DNA of 64,000 nucleotides from Mycobacteroides saopaulense (GCF_001456355.1 NZ_CP010271.1:3658001-3722000), one strand, 5' to 3'. Shown: positions 50,410-59,292, counted from the first letter of the stretch. Notes: generated by a model from the letters alone, not told the origin. Made by a program: numbers and translations.

Positions 50410-51699
50410 CTAGACCGAAGCCGTGTCGTTGGCGGAGTCCTTCTTCGGAGCATCCTTGACCGACACCTCGTCGGACGCTTCGAGCTCGACCTCACGAACA
50501 TCGGCGGGGACCACCGAGTTGGTGGATTCGTCCCAATCGGCGTTGACATTGCTGGAGTCGACCTTCTCCTGCTGCGCACGCCACCACATGTAGCCGGAGA
50601 GCACCACCAGCAGGGCGAAGATGATCAGGTCGCCGACCATCGGGGTGGTGAGGTTGCCGACCAGGTGCGACAGCCAGTAGGACAGCGCGCCGACGATGCC
50701 CGCGGCGGGCAGGGTGACCAGCCAGGCCAGCACCATGCGGCCGGCCACGGCCCAGCGGACCTCGGCGCCGGGCTTGCCGACCCCGGTTCCCAGGATGGAA
50801 CCGGTCGCCACGTGGGTGGTGGACAGTGCCATACCGGCAGCACTCGAGCTCAGGATGATCGCGGCCGAGGACGCTTCGGCAGCCAGACCCTGCGGGGACT
50901 CAATCTCGACGAGGCCCTTGCCCAGGGTGCGGATGACGCGCCATCCACCCAGGTAGGTGCCCAGGCCAATGGCGATGGCGCAGCTGGCGATGATCCAGAA
51001 CGGCAGGCCGGTCTCCTTGACGTTTCCGGTCAGGTGGCCGGTGGTGATGAGCGCCAGGGCGATCACACCCATGGTCTTCTGCGCATCGTTGGTTCCGTGC
51101 GACAGCGCGACCAGGGACGCAGTGGCGATCTGGCCCCAGCGGAAGCCCTCTTCACGCCGCTTCTTCACCACATTGCGGGTGATGCGGTAGACCAGCCACG
51201 TGCCGGCGGCGGCCACCAGGCCCGCGATCAGCGGTGCGGCGAACGCGGGAATGATCACCTTCTGCAGGATGCCGTCCCACTTGACGCCCGAGGTGCCGAT
51301 CGCGGCGAGGGCGGCACCGATGAGGCCACCGAAGAGCGCGTGCGACGAGCTGGACGGAATACCGAAGAGCCAGGTCAGCAGGTTCCACAGGATGCCGCCG
51401 ATGAGACCGGCGAAGATGATCGTCAGGCCCATGGACGGGGTGATGTTGGGCAGCAGGTGACCGGTCTTGCTGTCCTGCACCTTGATCACCGAGGTGGTCA
51501 CGGTGACGGCAACCTCGACGGAGAGGAAGGCACCGACGAGGTTCAGCACGCCGGCCAGCAGGACCGCGGTCTTGGGCTTCAGAGCGCCCGTTGCGATGGA
51601 CGTGGCCATGGCGTTACCGGTGTCATGGAAACCGTTGGTGAAGTCGAAGGCCAGTGCCGTTGCGATCAACAGCACCAGGATGATCATGGTTGCGTCCAT
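50410..51699 (-). CDS. pitA: Low-affinity inorganic phosphate transporter PitA
   Basis: This is a 429-residue PHO4-family permease. The signature FTNGFHDTGNAMATSIATGA is at residues 20-39 and its duplicate SHGTNDAQKTMGVIALALIT in the second half. About ten hydrophobic segments are present, with a charged cytoplasmic tail (from about residue 370). It imports phosphate as a metal-phosphate complex with protons. The promoter has an 11-nt direct repeat resembling a PHO box. It heads the pitA-Rv0544c-like operon. Confidence 0.93.
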   Translation of the reverse strand: MDATMIILVLLIATALAFDFTNGFHDTGNAMATSIATGALKPKTAVLLAGVLNLVGAFLSVEVAVTVTTSVIKVQDSKTGHLLPNITPSMGLTIIFAGLIGGILWNLLTWLFGIPSSSSHALFGGLIGAALAAIGTSGVKWDGILQKVIIPAFAAPLIAGLVAAAGTWLVYRITRNVVKKRREEGFRWGQIATASLVALSHGTNDAQKTMGVIALALITTGHLTGNVKETGLPFWIIASCAIAIGLGTYLGGWRVIRTLGKGLVEIESPQGLAAEASSAAIILSSSAAGMALSTTHVATGSILGTGVGKPGAEVRWAVAGRMVLAWLVTLPAAGIVGALSYWLSHLVGNLTTPMVGDLIIFALLVVLSGYMWWRAQQEKVDSSNVNADWDESTNSVVPADVREVELEASDEVSVKDAPKKDSANDTASV

Positions 51700-51793
51700 G
51701 GCGCTAATTCTGGGGCAAAGGCCTTGACTTTGACCAGCTGATGGCGGACCAAGTTTGGGCGCTGACCGGCCAGTTTGATATTTCCCGCAAGGA

Positions 51794-51815
51794 GTTCACA
51801 TTCCGTTAACCTTCC
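51794..51815. promoter_or_regulatory. PHO-box-like 11-nt direct repeat
   Basis: GTTCACATTCC and GTTAACCTTCC are contiguous repeats identical at 9 of 11 positions, the period and GTTCAC start of actinobacterial PhoP/RegX3 boxes. They lie 94 bp upstream of the pitA start and 151 bp upstream of the DUF3349 gene. Assignment to the phosphate response is inference. Confidence 0.5.
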
Positions 51816-51966
51816 GGGTGCTGACTGTTCGGACTGCGCGCCGGGCTCCGAGACGTTTGCGACTACCTTTCAGCCTGGCGACAATGGAAGCCATCGGCAC
51901 TAGCATCGCTATGCAGTCGACATGAACCAGGACGGCCGCCCGTCCCCCTGTCAGGAGTAAGAGGCC

Positions 51967-52308
51967 GTGAACGCATTTCTGAACAAGATCGTCACCTGGC
52001 TTCGGGCGGGATACCCCGAGGGTGTCCCGCCGCCCGACTATGTCCCGCTGTTGGCATTGCTCGGTCGCCGCCTCTCCAATGAAGAGGTCAAGACCGTGGC
52101 CCGTGAGCTGATGGCCCGCGGCGACTTCGACAACATCGATATCGGGGTACTCATCACCCAGATCACCGATGAACTGCCCACCGGAGAAGACATCGAGCGC
52201 GTGCGCGAACGGCTGTCGAAAAAGGGGTGGCCCCTTGATGATCCGCGCGAGCCCGCGGACCACACAGACGAGCCGGGCTCCGGTCAGTCCTTCGACCACC
52301 CGGCGTGA
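51967..52308 (+). CDS. DUF3349 protein, Rv0543c-like
   Basis: The 113-residue protein starts at a GTG. LNKIVTWLRAGYPEGVPPPD, YVPLLALLGRRLSNEEVKTV and LPTGEDIERVRERLSKKGWP match the small helical DUF3349 family (Rv0543c). Function is unknown. Its stop overlaps the menE GTG (GTGA), so it is coupled to menE, as in M. tuberculosis. Confidence 0.85.
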   Translation: MNAFLNKIVTWLRAGYPEGVPPPDYVPLLALLGRRLSNEEVKTVARELMARGDFDNIDIGVLITQITDELPTGEDIERVRERLSKKGWPLDDPREPADHTDEPGSGQSFDHPA

Positions 52309-53453
52309 CGCGGCTGCTGCGCGCGTTGCCCGTGCCCAGCGGGCAGACGATGCTCGGCTTGCTTCCCCGCCTGGCCGAACTGCTCGACGGCCGTGGCGAT
52401 GCGGTGCTGCCGGTGCCTGCCGACGATGCCGATCACGCACATTTCCTGGCCGCGGAGCTCGCGGCTGACGAGCCCATCGCCGAGGATGTCGCGGTGGTGG
52501 TGTCAACCTCAGGAACCACGGGGAAACCCAAGGGCGCCATGCTCACCGGCACAGCACTGTCCGCCAGCGGCGCCGCGACGCACGCACGCCTGGGTGGTGC
52601 CGGCCAATGGCTGTTGGCACTGCCGCCCCACCACATCGCCGGGATGCAGGTGCTGTTGCGCAGCATCCAGGCCGACACCGATCCCGTGGTGCTCGATGTC
52701 TCGGCAGGCTTCTCCGTATCGGACTTTGCGCGAGCGGCTGCCGAAATGACCGGCAGTCGCCGATACATCTCTTTGGTGGCAACACAATTGGCGAAAGCGC
52801 TACAGGACCCGGCAGCGTCCGAGGCACTCGCGTCCTTCGACGCGGTTCTGTTGGGCGGCGGGCCGCTGCCCGCTGCGGTCGCCATCAAGGCGGCGCAGGC
52901 ACGCGTTCCGGTGGTCAGGACCTACGGCATGAGCGAAACCTGCGGAGGCTGCGTGTACGACGGTGTGGCACTCAGCGGTGTGCAGGTACGCATCGGAACG
53001 GAGGGTCAGATCAGCCTCGGCGGCGCCACGCTGGCAGCGGGCTATCGAAACATGCCGGGCCACAAAGCCTTCGCAGAACCCGGATGGTTCCATACCGACG
53101 ACTTCGGCGAATTCCAGGATGGCCGACTCCGGGTGCTGGGACGTTTGGACGAGGCCATCAGCACCGGTGGGCTCACCGTGGCCCCGCAGGTGGTGGAGGC
53201 CGCCCTCGGCACTCATCCCCTGGTTGCCGAATGCGCCGTCTTCGGCGTGCCCGACGATCGGCTCGGCCAGCGCGTCGCGGTTGCGGTGGTGCCGGCACCC
53301 GAGGGCTCCCCCACTCTGGAGGACCTGCGCGAGCACGTTACCGCGACGCTCGACGGCACCGCGGCACCACGCGAACTGCACCTGCTCGACGAACTGCCCC
53401 GTCGCGGAATCGGAAAACTAGACCGTCGCGCCCTGGTAAAACGCTTCTCTTGA
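52305..53453 (+). CDS. menE: o-Succinylbenzoate-CoA ligase MenE
   Basis: The 382-residue protein starts at a GTG overlapping the previous stop. It is an ANL adenylating enzyme: phosphate loop VSTSGTTGKPKGAML, RTYGMSETCGGCVYDG (adenine site), FHTDDFGEFQDGRLRVLGRLDEAISTGG-type hinge, and the catalytic Lys in RRGIGKLDRRAL. It is shorter than typical acyl-CoA ligases, as other mycobacterial MenE proteins are. It activates o-succinylbenzoate for MenB. Confidence 0.92.
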   Translation: MTRLLRALPVPSGQTMLGLLPRLAELLDGRGDAVLPVPADDADHAHFLAAELAADEPIAEDVAVVVSTSGTTGKPKGAMLTGTALSASGAATHARLGGAGQWLLALPPHHIAGMQVLLRSIQADTDPVVLDVSAGFSVSDFARAAAEMTGSRRYISLVATQLAKALQDPAASEALASFDAVLLGGGPLPAAVAIKAAQARVPVVRTYGMSETCGGCVYDGVALSGVQVRIGTEGQISLGGATLAAGYRNMPGHKAFAEPGWFHTDDFGEFQDGRLRVLGRLDEAISTGGLTVAPQVVEAALGTHPLVAECAVFGVPDDRLGQRVAVAVVPAPEGSPTLEDLREHVTATLDGTAAPRELHLLDELPRRGIGKLDRRALVKRFS

Positions 53454-53480
53454 CCTCAAGTTCACTTGAGTTCCTACCGT
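53450..53480 (+). promoter_or_regulatory. MerR/SoxR-type promoter of the cupin gene
   Basis: A -35 TTGACC (53450-53455) and a -10 TACCGT (53475-53480) are separated by 19 bp. The spacer and its edge hold the dyad CTCAAG-TTCA-CTTGAG (53455-53470). The long spacer with a central dyad is the hallmark of promoters activated by MerR-family proteins; the dyad resembles SoxR/MerR sites. The predicted transcript would start at or next to the ATG at 53489, a leaderless mRNA. Confidence 0.65.
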
Positions 53481-53488
53481 TGAGCGGT

Positions 53489-54007
53489 ATGACACTCGAA
53501 CAGTTTGTGGCGGGATCAGCTCCACTGGTTCGCGATAGCGATCGCGAAATCGTCAGCACTGCAGCCGGAAACAAGACCGGACTGGTGATGGACTCCAATG
53601 CGACGGGTGGCGCGGTCAGCGTGCTCAGTATCCACCTACCGAGGGGTTCCGACGGCGCCGCACCGCATTTCCACACGCGCTCGACCGAACTGTTCTACCT
53701 GGTGTCAGGACGGCTGGAGGTTCTGGCCGGAGATCACATCGAGATTCTGGAGCAGGGCGACACACTGCTGGTTCCGCGACTGATGCCGCATGCGTTCGGC
53801 GCGACCACCGACAGCGACGCCAGCATCTTCACGGTGCTCTCCCCCGGTGTCCAGCGCTTCGACTATTTTCGACTGCTGGACCGAATCGTCCACGGCCAGG
53901 CCGATATCAGCGAGCTGGAGACAACGCCGCAAACATACGACAACCACTTCACCAAGAGCCCGGTGTGGACTCGAGGACGCGGGCTGTCGGCGCTGGACTC
54001 CGCGTAG
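53489..54007 (+). CDS. Cupin-domain protein
   Basis: The 172-residue protein starts MTLEQFVAGSAPLV. PHFHTRSTELFYLVSGRLEV and DTLLVPRLMPHAFGATTD give the two cupin motifs with three His and one Glu for a metal. Similar cupins are quercetin-dioxygenase-like or sensors. A MerR-type promoter lies directly upstream and overlaps the menE stop. The regulator is not in this window. An oxidative or quinone-stress role is inference from the promoter type. Confidence 0.8.
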   Translation: MTLEQFVAGSAPLVRDSDREIVSTAAGNKTGLVMDSNATGGAVSVLSIHLPRGSDGAAPHFHTRSTELFYLVSGRLEVLAGDHIEILEQGDTLLVPRLMPHAFGATTDSDASIFTVLSPGVQRFDYFRLLDRIVHGQADISELETTPQTYDNHFTKSPVWTRGRGLSALDSA

Positions 54008-54466
54008 TCACGCGGCCTCGGCAACCACCTTGATCCGATTCAAGGTTTCCCGCATGCCGTTGCGATTGGTGCGTCCGCGCGCCCAACCCAATAGTGCCCA
54101 GTAGATCCGCACCGGCAATGACGGTGTCAGTTCGAAGGATTCGGTGACGTCGGTGCCGTCACCGGCGGGCTCGAACTGATAGCGCCAGGTGTTGACCGTC
54201 TTGCCGTTCGGCAAGAGCACCGCGAAGGCAAACGAACGTTCGCGATCGCACTCGACGATCCGGCACACTGTCCAGTAGACGGGCCCCTTCTGATTGCGCT
54301 TCACATGACCGCGGAAGCGCACACCCACCGCGGGCGCGCTCGCGCCGTCGAGCCATTCGGCCTCGAACGTCTCCGGACTGAACTTCCCGGTGTTGGTGAT
54401 ATCGCTGACCAGCTCCCAGATCGTGGCTGCGGGAGCCGACATGTGGACGGTGACCGAATCACGCAT
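54008..54466 (-). CDS. SRPBCC (START-like) family protein
   Basis: This 152-residue protein has VHMSAPAATIWELVSDITNT, WLDGASAPAVGVRFRGHVKR, and GTDVTESFELTPSL before a C-terminal helix (WARGRTNRNGMRETLNRIKV), the polyketide-cyclase/dehydrase fold that binds hydrophobic ligands in a central cavity. Its stop directly abuts the cupin stop. It is divergent from the PPOX gene. Confidence 0.82.
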   Translation of the reverse strand: MRDSVTVHMSAPAATIWELVSDITNTGKFSPETFEAEWLDGASAPAVGVRFRGHVKRNQKGPVYWTVCRIVECDRERSFAFAVLLPNGKTVNTWRYQFEPAGDGTDVTESFELTPSLPVRIYWALLGWARGRTNRNGMRETLNRIKVVAEAA

Positions 54467-54518
54467 GGCGTTACGGTACCCGCGATGAATCTGGCCGGCG
54501 GGGCGGGTCTATCCCTGC

Positions 54519-55016
54519 ATGACCCTCACCCCTCATTTCGATCAGCGCTTCAGCGAGCCGGGCGCCTCGGCGCCCGCATGGACCGACGTCTCGGACTTGC
54601 TGGCCGCCGCCGAGCTGTACTGGATCAGCACCGTCCGGGCAGATGGCAGCCCACACGTCACCCCGCTCGTGGGCATCTGGCAACAGGAATCGTTCGTGTT
54701 CTGCACAGGCCCTGCCGAGCAGAAGGCCCGCAATCTCGAAGCGAACGCCGCGGTGGCCGTCGCAACGGGTATCAGCACCTGGAATGACGGGCACGACGTC
54801 GTCGTCGAGGGCACAGCCGAACGCGTGTTGGATGCCGCCGCGCTGCGCAACGTCGCGGACGCCTACTTCGAAAAATACGGCGAAGACTGGAAATTCACGC
54901 CGAGCGACGGCGGTTTCGGCGAGGGCGATCAGTTCGCGGTCGTATACAAGGTAGTGGCGTCAAAAGTGCTGTCCTTCACCAAAAAACCCCACGGACAGAC
55001 GCGTTACGGCCGCTAG
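54519..55016 (+). CDS. Pyridoxamine 5'-phosphate oxidase-fold protein
   Basis: This 165-residue split-barrel protein contains YWISTVRADGSPHVTPLVGI, FCTGPAEQKARNLEANAAVA and VVVEGTAERVLD, the FMN/F420-binding pattern of the FDOR/PPOX superfamily. Mycobacterial members often use F420 or biliverdin rather than FMN. Its stop overlaps that of pnp by 4 nt. The substrate is unknown. Confidence 0.82.
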   Translation: MTLTPHFDQRFSEPGASAPAWTDVSDLLAAAELYWISTVRADGSPHVTPLVGIWQQESFVFCTGPAEQKARNLEANAAVAVATGISTWNDGHDVVVEGTAERVLDAAALRNVADAYFEKYGEDWKFTPSDGGFGEGDQFAVVYKVVASKVLSFTKKPHGQTRYGR

Positions 55017-55804
55017 GGAAGCTCGATGGGCAGCTTGACGCCTTCATGTGCACGGCAATGTGCGCAGGTGTCGACGGATTCGGTGGCAGTGACCGCAGAG
55101 CGCACCAGCTCCTTGAATCCGCCGATATTGCGCTCGAACTCGGCGAACACGTCGACCGCACGGACACCCTGTCCATGTTCGATGCCGGCATCCAGATCGG
55201 TAACCAAGGCGATTGCGGCATAGCAGATCTCGAGTTCCCGAGCCAGCACCGCCTCGGGGTATCCGGTCATGTTGACCAGCGTGAAACCCTGAGACGCATA
55301 CCACCGGCTTTCGGCACGGGTCGAGAACCGCGGCCCCTGAACCACCACCATGGTGCCGCCATCGACAACCTCGGGCTGCAGGGATACGGCGCGCAGCCCC
55401 GGGCAGTACGGATCGGCGAATTCCACGTGGATGCCGCCGCTCTCGAAGTACGTCTGCTCACGCCCGTTGGTGCGGTCGACCAACTGATCGGGCACCACGA
55501 TGGAGCCGGGCCCCAAATCCGGGGTCAGGCTGCCCACGGCGCACGGCGCGAAGACCCGGCGCACGCCCAGCGCCCGCAACGCCCACATATTGGCTCGGTA
55601 GGGCACGGTATGCGGCGAAAATTCGTGACGACTGCCGTGCCGTGGCAGAAACGCCACCTCACGTTCGCCCACCAGACCGATCGTGATGGGCGCGCTCGGC
55701 TCGCCATAGGGTGTCGACGGGGCAACGGTCCGCACCGGTTTGTCGAAGAACGAATAGAAACCGCTACCACCGATCACCGCGAGCATGCCGCCATTGTCGT
55801 TCAC
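55013..55804 (-). CDS. pnp: S-methyl-5'-thioadenosine/purine phosphorylase, Rv0535-like
   Basis: The product is 263 residues from a GTG (VNDNGGMLAVIGGSGFYSFF), which matches the M. tuberculosis N-terminus better than the internal ATG. RHGSRHEFSPHTVPYRANMWAL-type phosphate site, YVDRTNGR-like VDRTNGREQTYF and VNMTGYPEAVLARELEICYA fit the MTAP/PNP family. It cleaves methylthioadenosine with phosphate for methionine salvage. A Cys/His cluster near the C-terminus (CAHCRAHEG) is characteristic of the mycobacterial enzyme. It is divergent from the SOD gene. Confidence 0.9.
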   Translation of the reverse strand: MNDNGGMLAVIGGSGFYSFFDKPVRTVAPSTPYGEPSAPITIGLVGEREVAFLPRHGSRHEFSPHTVPYRANMWALRALGVRRVFAPCAVGSLTPDLGPGSIVVPDQLVDRTNGREQTYFESGGIHVEFADPYCPGLRAVSLQPEVVDGGTMVVVQGPRFSTRAESRWYASQGFTLVNMTGYPEAVLARELEICYAAIALVTDLDAGIEHGQGVRAVDVFAEFERNIGGFKELVRSAVTATESVDTCAHCRAHEGVKLPIELP

Positions 55805-55973
55805 CGTCCCGCCTCATGGCCAATTGGGGCGAATCGTCGTACCCCACACTCATTGGTCGCGTAAACATATGCAATAGTTCCCAACGCATTTCGGCGGCCG
55901 CGCCGACGATATTGTTCCGACAGATTTGCGCCGGGAACCTTGACGCACCGCCCACCACGGTTACGGTGGATAT

Positions 55974-56726
55974 GTGAATTCGATTGGTTCTCAACTACAT
56001 CGAAGACAATTCCTGCTCATGATGGCGGCATCTGCGGGAGCCCTGGCGCTCACGTCATGTTCCAACCAGCCGCGAGAGGAATCGACTCCCACGAAAAAGG
56101 CGGCCACCGTGTATGAATTGCCGAATCTCGACTGGGACTACTCGGCCCTGGAGCCGCACATCTCCGGCGAGATCAATCAACTGCACCACGCCAAGCACCA
56201 CGCCGCCTACGTCAAGGGCGCCAACGACGCCGTCGAGCAACTTTCGACAGCACGCGAGAAGGGCGACAACGCGTCGATCGTGCTGTTGGAGAAGAACCTC
56301 GCCTTCAATCTCGGGGGTCATGCCAATCACTCCATCTGGTGGAAGAACCTGTCACCGGATGGCGGCGGCAAACCCCAGGGTGACCTGGCATCCGCCATCG
56401 ATCAGCAGTTCGGAAACTTCGACAAGTTCCGCAGTCAGTTTTCTGCGGCGGCCAACGGCGTTCAGGGCTCGGGCTGGGCATGGCTGGGGTACGACACCCT
56501 CGGCAAGAAGCTGCTGACCTTCCAGATGTACGACCAGCAATCCAATGTGCCGTTGGGCACCATCCCGCTTCTGGGCCTGGACGTCTTCGAGCACGCCTAC
56601 TACCTGCAGTACAAGAACGTGAAGGCGGACTACATCACGGCGTTCTGGGACGTGGTGAACTGGACAGACGTTCAGACCCGGTTCGCGGCGGCCGTGACCA
56701 GAGGGCCGGGCCTGATCTTCACGTAG
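55974..56726 (+). CDS. Exported Fe/Mn superoxide dismutase (Tat lipoprotein)
   Basis: The 250-residue protein starts at a GTG. The N-terminus [21 protein letters not shown] combines a twin-arginine motif with a lipobox (Cys29). From residue 47 it is a complete Fe/Mn [22 protein letters not shown], His71 in [12 protein letters not shown], His in NHSIWWKNL, and Asp/His in [14 protein letters not shown]. It would remove superoxide on the outer face of the cytoplasmic membrane. The ordinary mycobacterial SodA has no such signal. In M. tuberculosis menA and pnp are neighbours, so this gene looks inserted. Confidence 0.88.
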   Translation: MNSIGSQLHRRQFLLMMAASAGALALTSCSNQPREESTPTKKAATVYELPNLDWDYSALEPHISGEINQLHHAKHHAAYVKGANDAVEQLSTAREKGDNASIVLLEKNLAFNLGGHANHSIWWKNLSPDGGGKPQGDLASAIDQQFGNFDKFRSQFSAAANGVQGSGWAWLGYDTLGKKLLTFQMYDQQSNVPLGTIPLLGLDVFEHAYYLQYKNVKADYITAFWDVVNWTDVQTRFAAAVTRGPGLIFT

Positions 56727-56767
56727 CCTCCGGGACGACGCGAACGCGCCGTGGCAGGATTTGCCAC

Positions 56768-57640
56768 ATGGCCAGCATCACGCAATGGATTGAAGGTTCC
56801 CGTCCCCGCACCTGGCCTAACGCGCTGGCCCCTGTCATTGCCGGTACCGGCGCTGCGGCAGCAGCGGGTTCAGCAGTCTGGTGGAAAGCCCTGCTGGCCC
56901 TGGCCGTATCAATCTGCATGATCATCGGTGTCAACTTCGCCAATGACTACTCGGACGGCATCCGCGGAACCGATGACGACAGGGTCGGACCGCTGCGCCT
57001 GGTGGGCTCGCGGGTGGCCTCACCCTCGGCGGTAAAGGCCGTGGCCATCGGATTCCTGGCCCTGGGCGCGGCGGCAGGTTTGGCATTGGCCATCACCACC
57101 GCATGGTGGCTGGTGGCGGTCGGGGCGGCGTGCGTCGCCGGAGCCTGGTTCTACACCGGCGGTTCGAAGCCCTACGGATACAGCGGATTTGGCGAGATCG
57201 CCGTCTTTGTGTTCTTCGGTTTGGTGGCGGTCCTGGGCACCGAGTATGTCCAGGCGCTGGCGGTGAGCCCGCTCGGCGTTGCACTGGCGGTGGCGATCGG
57301 CAGCTTTTCCAGCGCGGTGCTGGTCGCCAACAACCTGCGCGACATCCCCACCGATCGCGAATCCGGCAAGATCACGTTGGCCGTCCGGTTGGGCGACGCG
57401 CGCACCCGGATCCTGTTCCCGGCGCTGCTCGCCGTTCCGGTTCTGATCAGCATCGGCCTGGGCATCGGTCACCCGTGGCGCCTGCTCGGGCTGGTCATGC
57501 TGCCGTTGATGGTCAAGGCCGCCCGCCCGGTGGTCACCAAAGCACAAGGGCCAGCATTGATCCCGACGCTGCGCGACACCGGGCTCGCCATGCTCGGCTG
57601 GGCGATTCTCACTGCCTCCGCGCTGACCTGGTTGAGCTAG
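56768..57640 (+). CDS. menA: 1,4-dihydroxy-2-naphthoate polyprenyltransferase MenA
   Basis: This 290-residue integral membrane prenyltransferase has about nine hydrophobic helices. The prenyl-diphosphate sites are [17 protein letters not shown] (N-D-x2-D) and [20 protein letters not shown] (second D-rich loop). It attaches the polyprenyl chain made by GrcC1-type synthases to DHNA. It corresponds to Rv0534c. The start ATG at 56768 gives the usual length. Confidence 0.94.
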   Translation: MASITQWIEGSRPRTWPNALAPVIAGTGAAAAAGSAVWWKALLALAVSICMIIGVNFANDYSDGIRGTDDDRVGPLRLVGSRVASPSAVKAVAIGFLALGAAAGLALAITTAWWLVAVGAACVAGAWFYTGGSKPYGYSGFGEIAVFVFFGLVAVLGTEYVQALAVSPLGVALAVAIGSFSSAVLVANNLRDIPTDRESGKITLAVRLGDARTRILFPALLAVPVLISIGLGIGHPWRLLGLVMLPLMVKAARPVVTKAQGPALIPTLRDTGLAMLGWAILTASALTWLS

Positions 57641-57660
57641 CACCCCAGGTCAGCGACCAG

Positions 57661-58077
57661 TCAGGAGAAGTTCTTACAAACAACGCCGGTGTTCTGGCAT
57701 GTGGCACCGGTGTGGTCCGGCGCGCTCACCCATCCGCCACCTTGGGTAAGGCCAGGAGGCAGATCCGTGCGATTGGGGTTGCCGGTGGCATCGCAGAACA
57801 CCCAGCTGTTTTGGCACGCGTGTCCCTGGCCGTGAGGAAGCGTTCCCCAGCCGGTGTTGCCGTCCCTGCCGGGCTGCTGGTTGGTAAACGACTGGCGCGT
57901 ACCGTCCCCGACACCGGGCCCGGGTATGGGCGTTGTCGGCTCCACCGGGCCTGCCAGCGATGCCGCTGTGGCCGGCTCGCGCAGAACGCTGGCACCCTGC
58001 GTGGTGAATCCGTACAGAGGAAGGGCCAACAGCGCCGTACAGAAGAGAACGTTTCTTGTCTTCGTCAATGCATTCAT
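57661..58077 (-). CDS. Secreted Cys-pair protein, hypothetical
   Basis: The product is 138 residues with GGAGTC before the ATG. A signal peptide (VLFCTALLALPLYGFTTQGA) is followed by a Pro/Gly-rich segment and two similar units, HACQNSWVFCDATGNPNRTD and ATCQNTGVVCKN, each with a C-x5-C pair. I recognise no family. A copper-type dyad lies 144 bp upstream. It converges on menA, 20 bp away. Confidence 0.65.
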   Translation of the reverse strand: MNALTKTRNVLFCTALLALPLYGFTTQGASVLREPATAASLAGPVEPTTPIPGPGVGDGTRQSFTNQQPGRDGNTGWGTLPHGQGHACQNSWVFCDATGNPNRTDLPPGLTQGGGWVSAPDHTGATCQNTGVVCKNFS

Positions 58078-58479
58078 AGCGACTCCGTGAAATCCGCGTA
58101 TTGGGGTGCGGCCCCGGAAAAAATCACTGGAGACAAAAGCACGGCGCCGCTTCTATGTCACCCACAGTACACCTGTTGTTCATTTTGAATCAACGAGAAG
58201 TTAAGAGGCGTGGAACACCCCTACCCCGGAGGGGGTATGCCCATCACAATGCCCGCTATACCACCCGCTACCTGGATGGACAGACTCATATGGCGGGTGG
58301 TCCGCCCCGCAGCCGCCCATACCAGCGCTCTCACACCGGCCCTGGCGGGCGGCCGACTGTTGACCCCGCTACCGTCCAGTGCTATCGGGTCCGCTGAGCG
58401 TCTCGCGGGCTACCGGACCCGCCCCGCACGCGGTCCCGGGGAACGGGTTTCCCAGTTCCACTCCACGGGGCCGGGACAA
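58078..58479. other. 402-bp intergenic stretch without a supported gene
   Basis: It holds the promoter region of the secreted Cys-pair gene and a TACCCC-N4-GGGGTA dyad. GGAGG followed by an ATG at 58237 opens a frame running right into the ClpN gene antisense. Its third positions are clearly less GC-rich than in real neighbours, so I do not call it. No RNA gene was seen. Confidence 0.6.
58222..58237. promoter_or_regulatory. CsoR/RicR-like copper box
   Basis: TACCCC-GGAG-GGGGTA is a perfect 6-4-6 dyad, close to the actinobacterial CsoR/RicR consensus ATACCCCC..GGGGGTAT. It is 144 bp upstream of the leftward secreted Cys-pair gene. The target is uncertain because the purine half could also be a ribosome site. 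Confidence 0.4.
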
Positions 58480-59061
58480 CTAGGCGGCCTGATCGAGCAG
58501 GCCGACCACCGCCTGACGCAGCTCATCGGCGGGCACACGCTCGGTGATGACGGCCAGCGCCACCGGATCGGCACCGCGCAGGATGCCCAGCACCATGTGC
58601 TCGCACCCGATCCAATTGTCTTTGTGCGCAATGGCTTCCCGCAACGCCAGCTCCAAGCACTTCTTGGCCGAAGAGTTGAACGGGATCATCCCGAACGGAC
58701 GCCAGCCGCGGATGCGCCCCCTGCGGCGCCCCGATTTTTCAAGGGCCTCGTCGAATGCCTTCGGGCCAAAGACTTTCGAGACGCTCTCGCGCACCTGGGA
58801 CAGATCGATGCCGATCGCCTTGAGTGCCTGAGCGTCCTCGTCGTCCAGGGGCGGCTCCACGGATCCCGTGCGCAGCCGGTCGCGCACACCGTCGGCCGTC
58901 AGGCCATATCCGATCAGCAACTCCGACAGCGGTCCGCCCGCGCTCTCGAGCACCCCGACCAGGACATGCTCGGCACCGATGCGCGATTCGTCCATCTCGC
59001 GAGCCTCTTCTTGCGACAGCACCACGGCGACCTTGGCCGACTTCTGGAACTTCTCGAACAT
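58480..59061 (-). CDS. Stand-alone ClpC-type N-domain protein
   Basis: The product has 193 residues with two Clp-N repeats: FEKFQKSAKVAVVLSQEEAR with IGAEHVLVGVLESAGG, and SSAKKCLELALREAIAHKDN with WIGCEHMVLGILRG. No AAA+ domain follows. It lies 6 bp after a 73-residue HTH gene in the same direction. Together they equal the fused HTH-ClpN protein at 40.5-41.2 kb. A role as adaptor or client sensor for ClpC1 is inference. Confidence 0.82.
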   Translation of the reverse strand: MFEKFQKSAKVAVVLSQEEAREMDESRIGAEHVLVGVLESAGGPLSELLIGYGLTADGVRDRLRTGSVEPPLDDEDAQALKAIGIDLSQVRESVSKVFGPKAFDEALEKSGRRRGRIRGWRPFGMIPFNSSAKKCLELALREAIAHKDNWIGCEHMVLGILRGADPVALAVITERVPADELRQAVVGLLDQAA

Positions 59062-59067
59062 GGCTAC

Positions 59068-59289
59068 TCACTTCCTCGCGCGGTTGTATTTCTGATGCAC
59101 GGCCTGGCGGCTCACCTCGAGCGCCTCGGCGATGGCCTGCCAACTCCACCCCTGGCTGCGGGCGTTGGTCACGTGGATCGCTTCCAGTCGTTCACACAAG
59201 CGCCGCAGGGCCTGCACGGCCCGCAGGCCCACGGCGGGATCGGTACTACTGACGGCGTCGTCCAGATCAGCCGCCGGGAGATCACTCAT
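59068..59289 (-). CDS. Small HTH regulator of the ClpN locus
   Basis: This is a 73-residue protein, MSDLPAADLDDAV and so on, with RLEAIHVTNARSQGWSWQAI and AEALEVSRQAVHQKYNRARK as the helix-turn-helix, the same arrangement as in the fused protein (SWSEIGSSMGVSKQAAQKRF). Two TTGAC dyads lie right before its ATG, so autorepression is likely. The ClpN gene follows after 6 bp. Confidence 0.8.
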   Translation of the reverse strand: MSDLPAADLDDAVSSTDPAVGLRAVQALRRLCERLEAIHVTNARSQGWSWQAIAEALEVSRQAVHQKYNRARK

Positions 59290-59292
59290 GGT

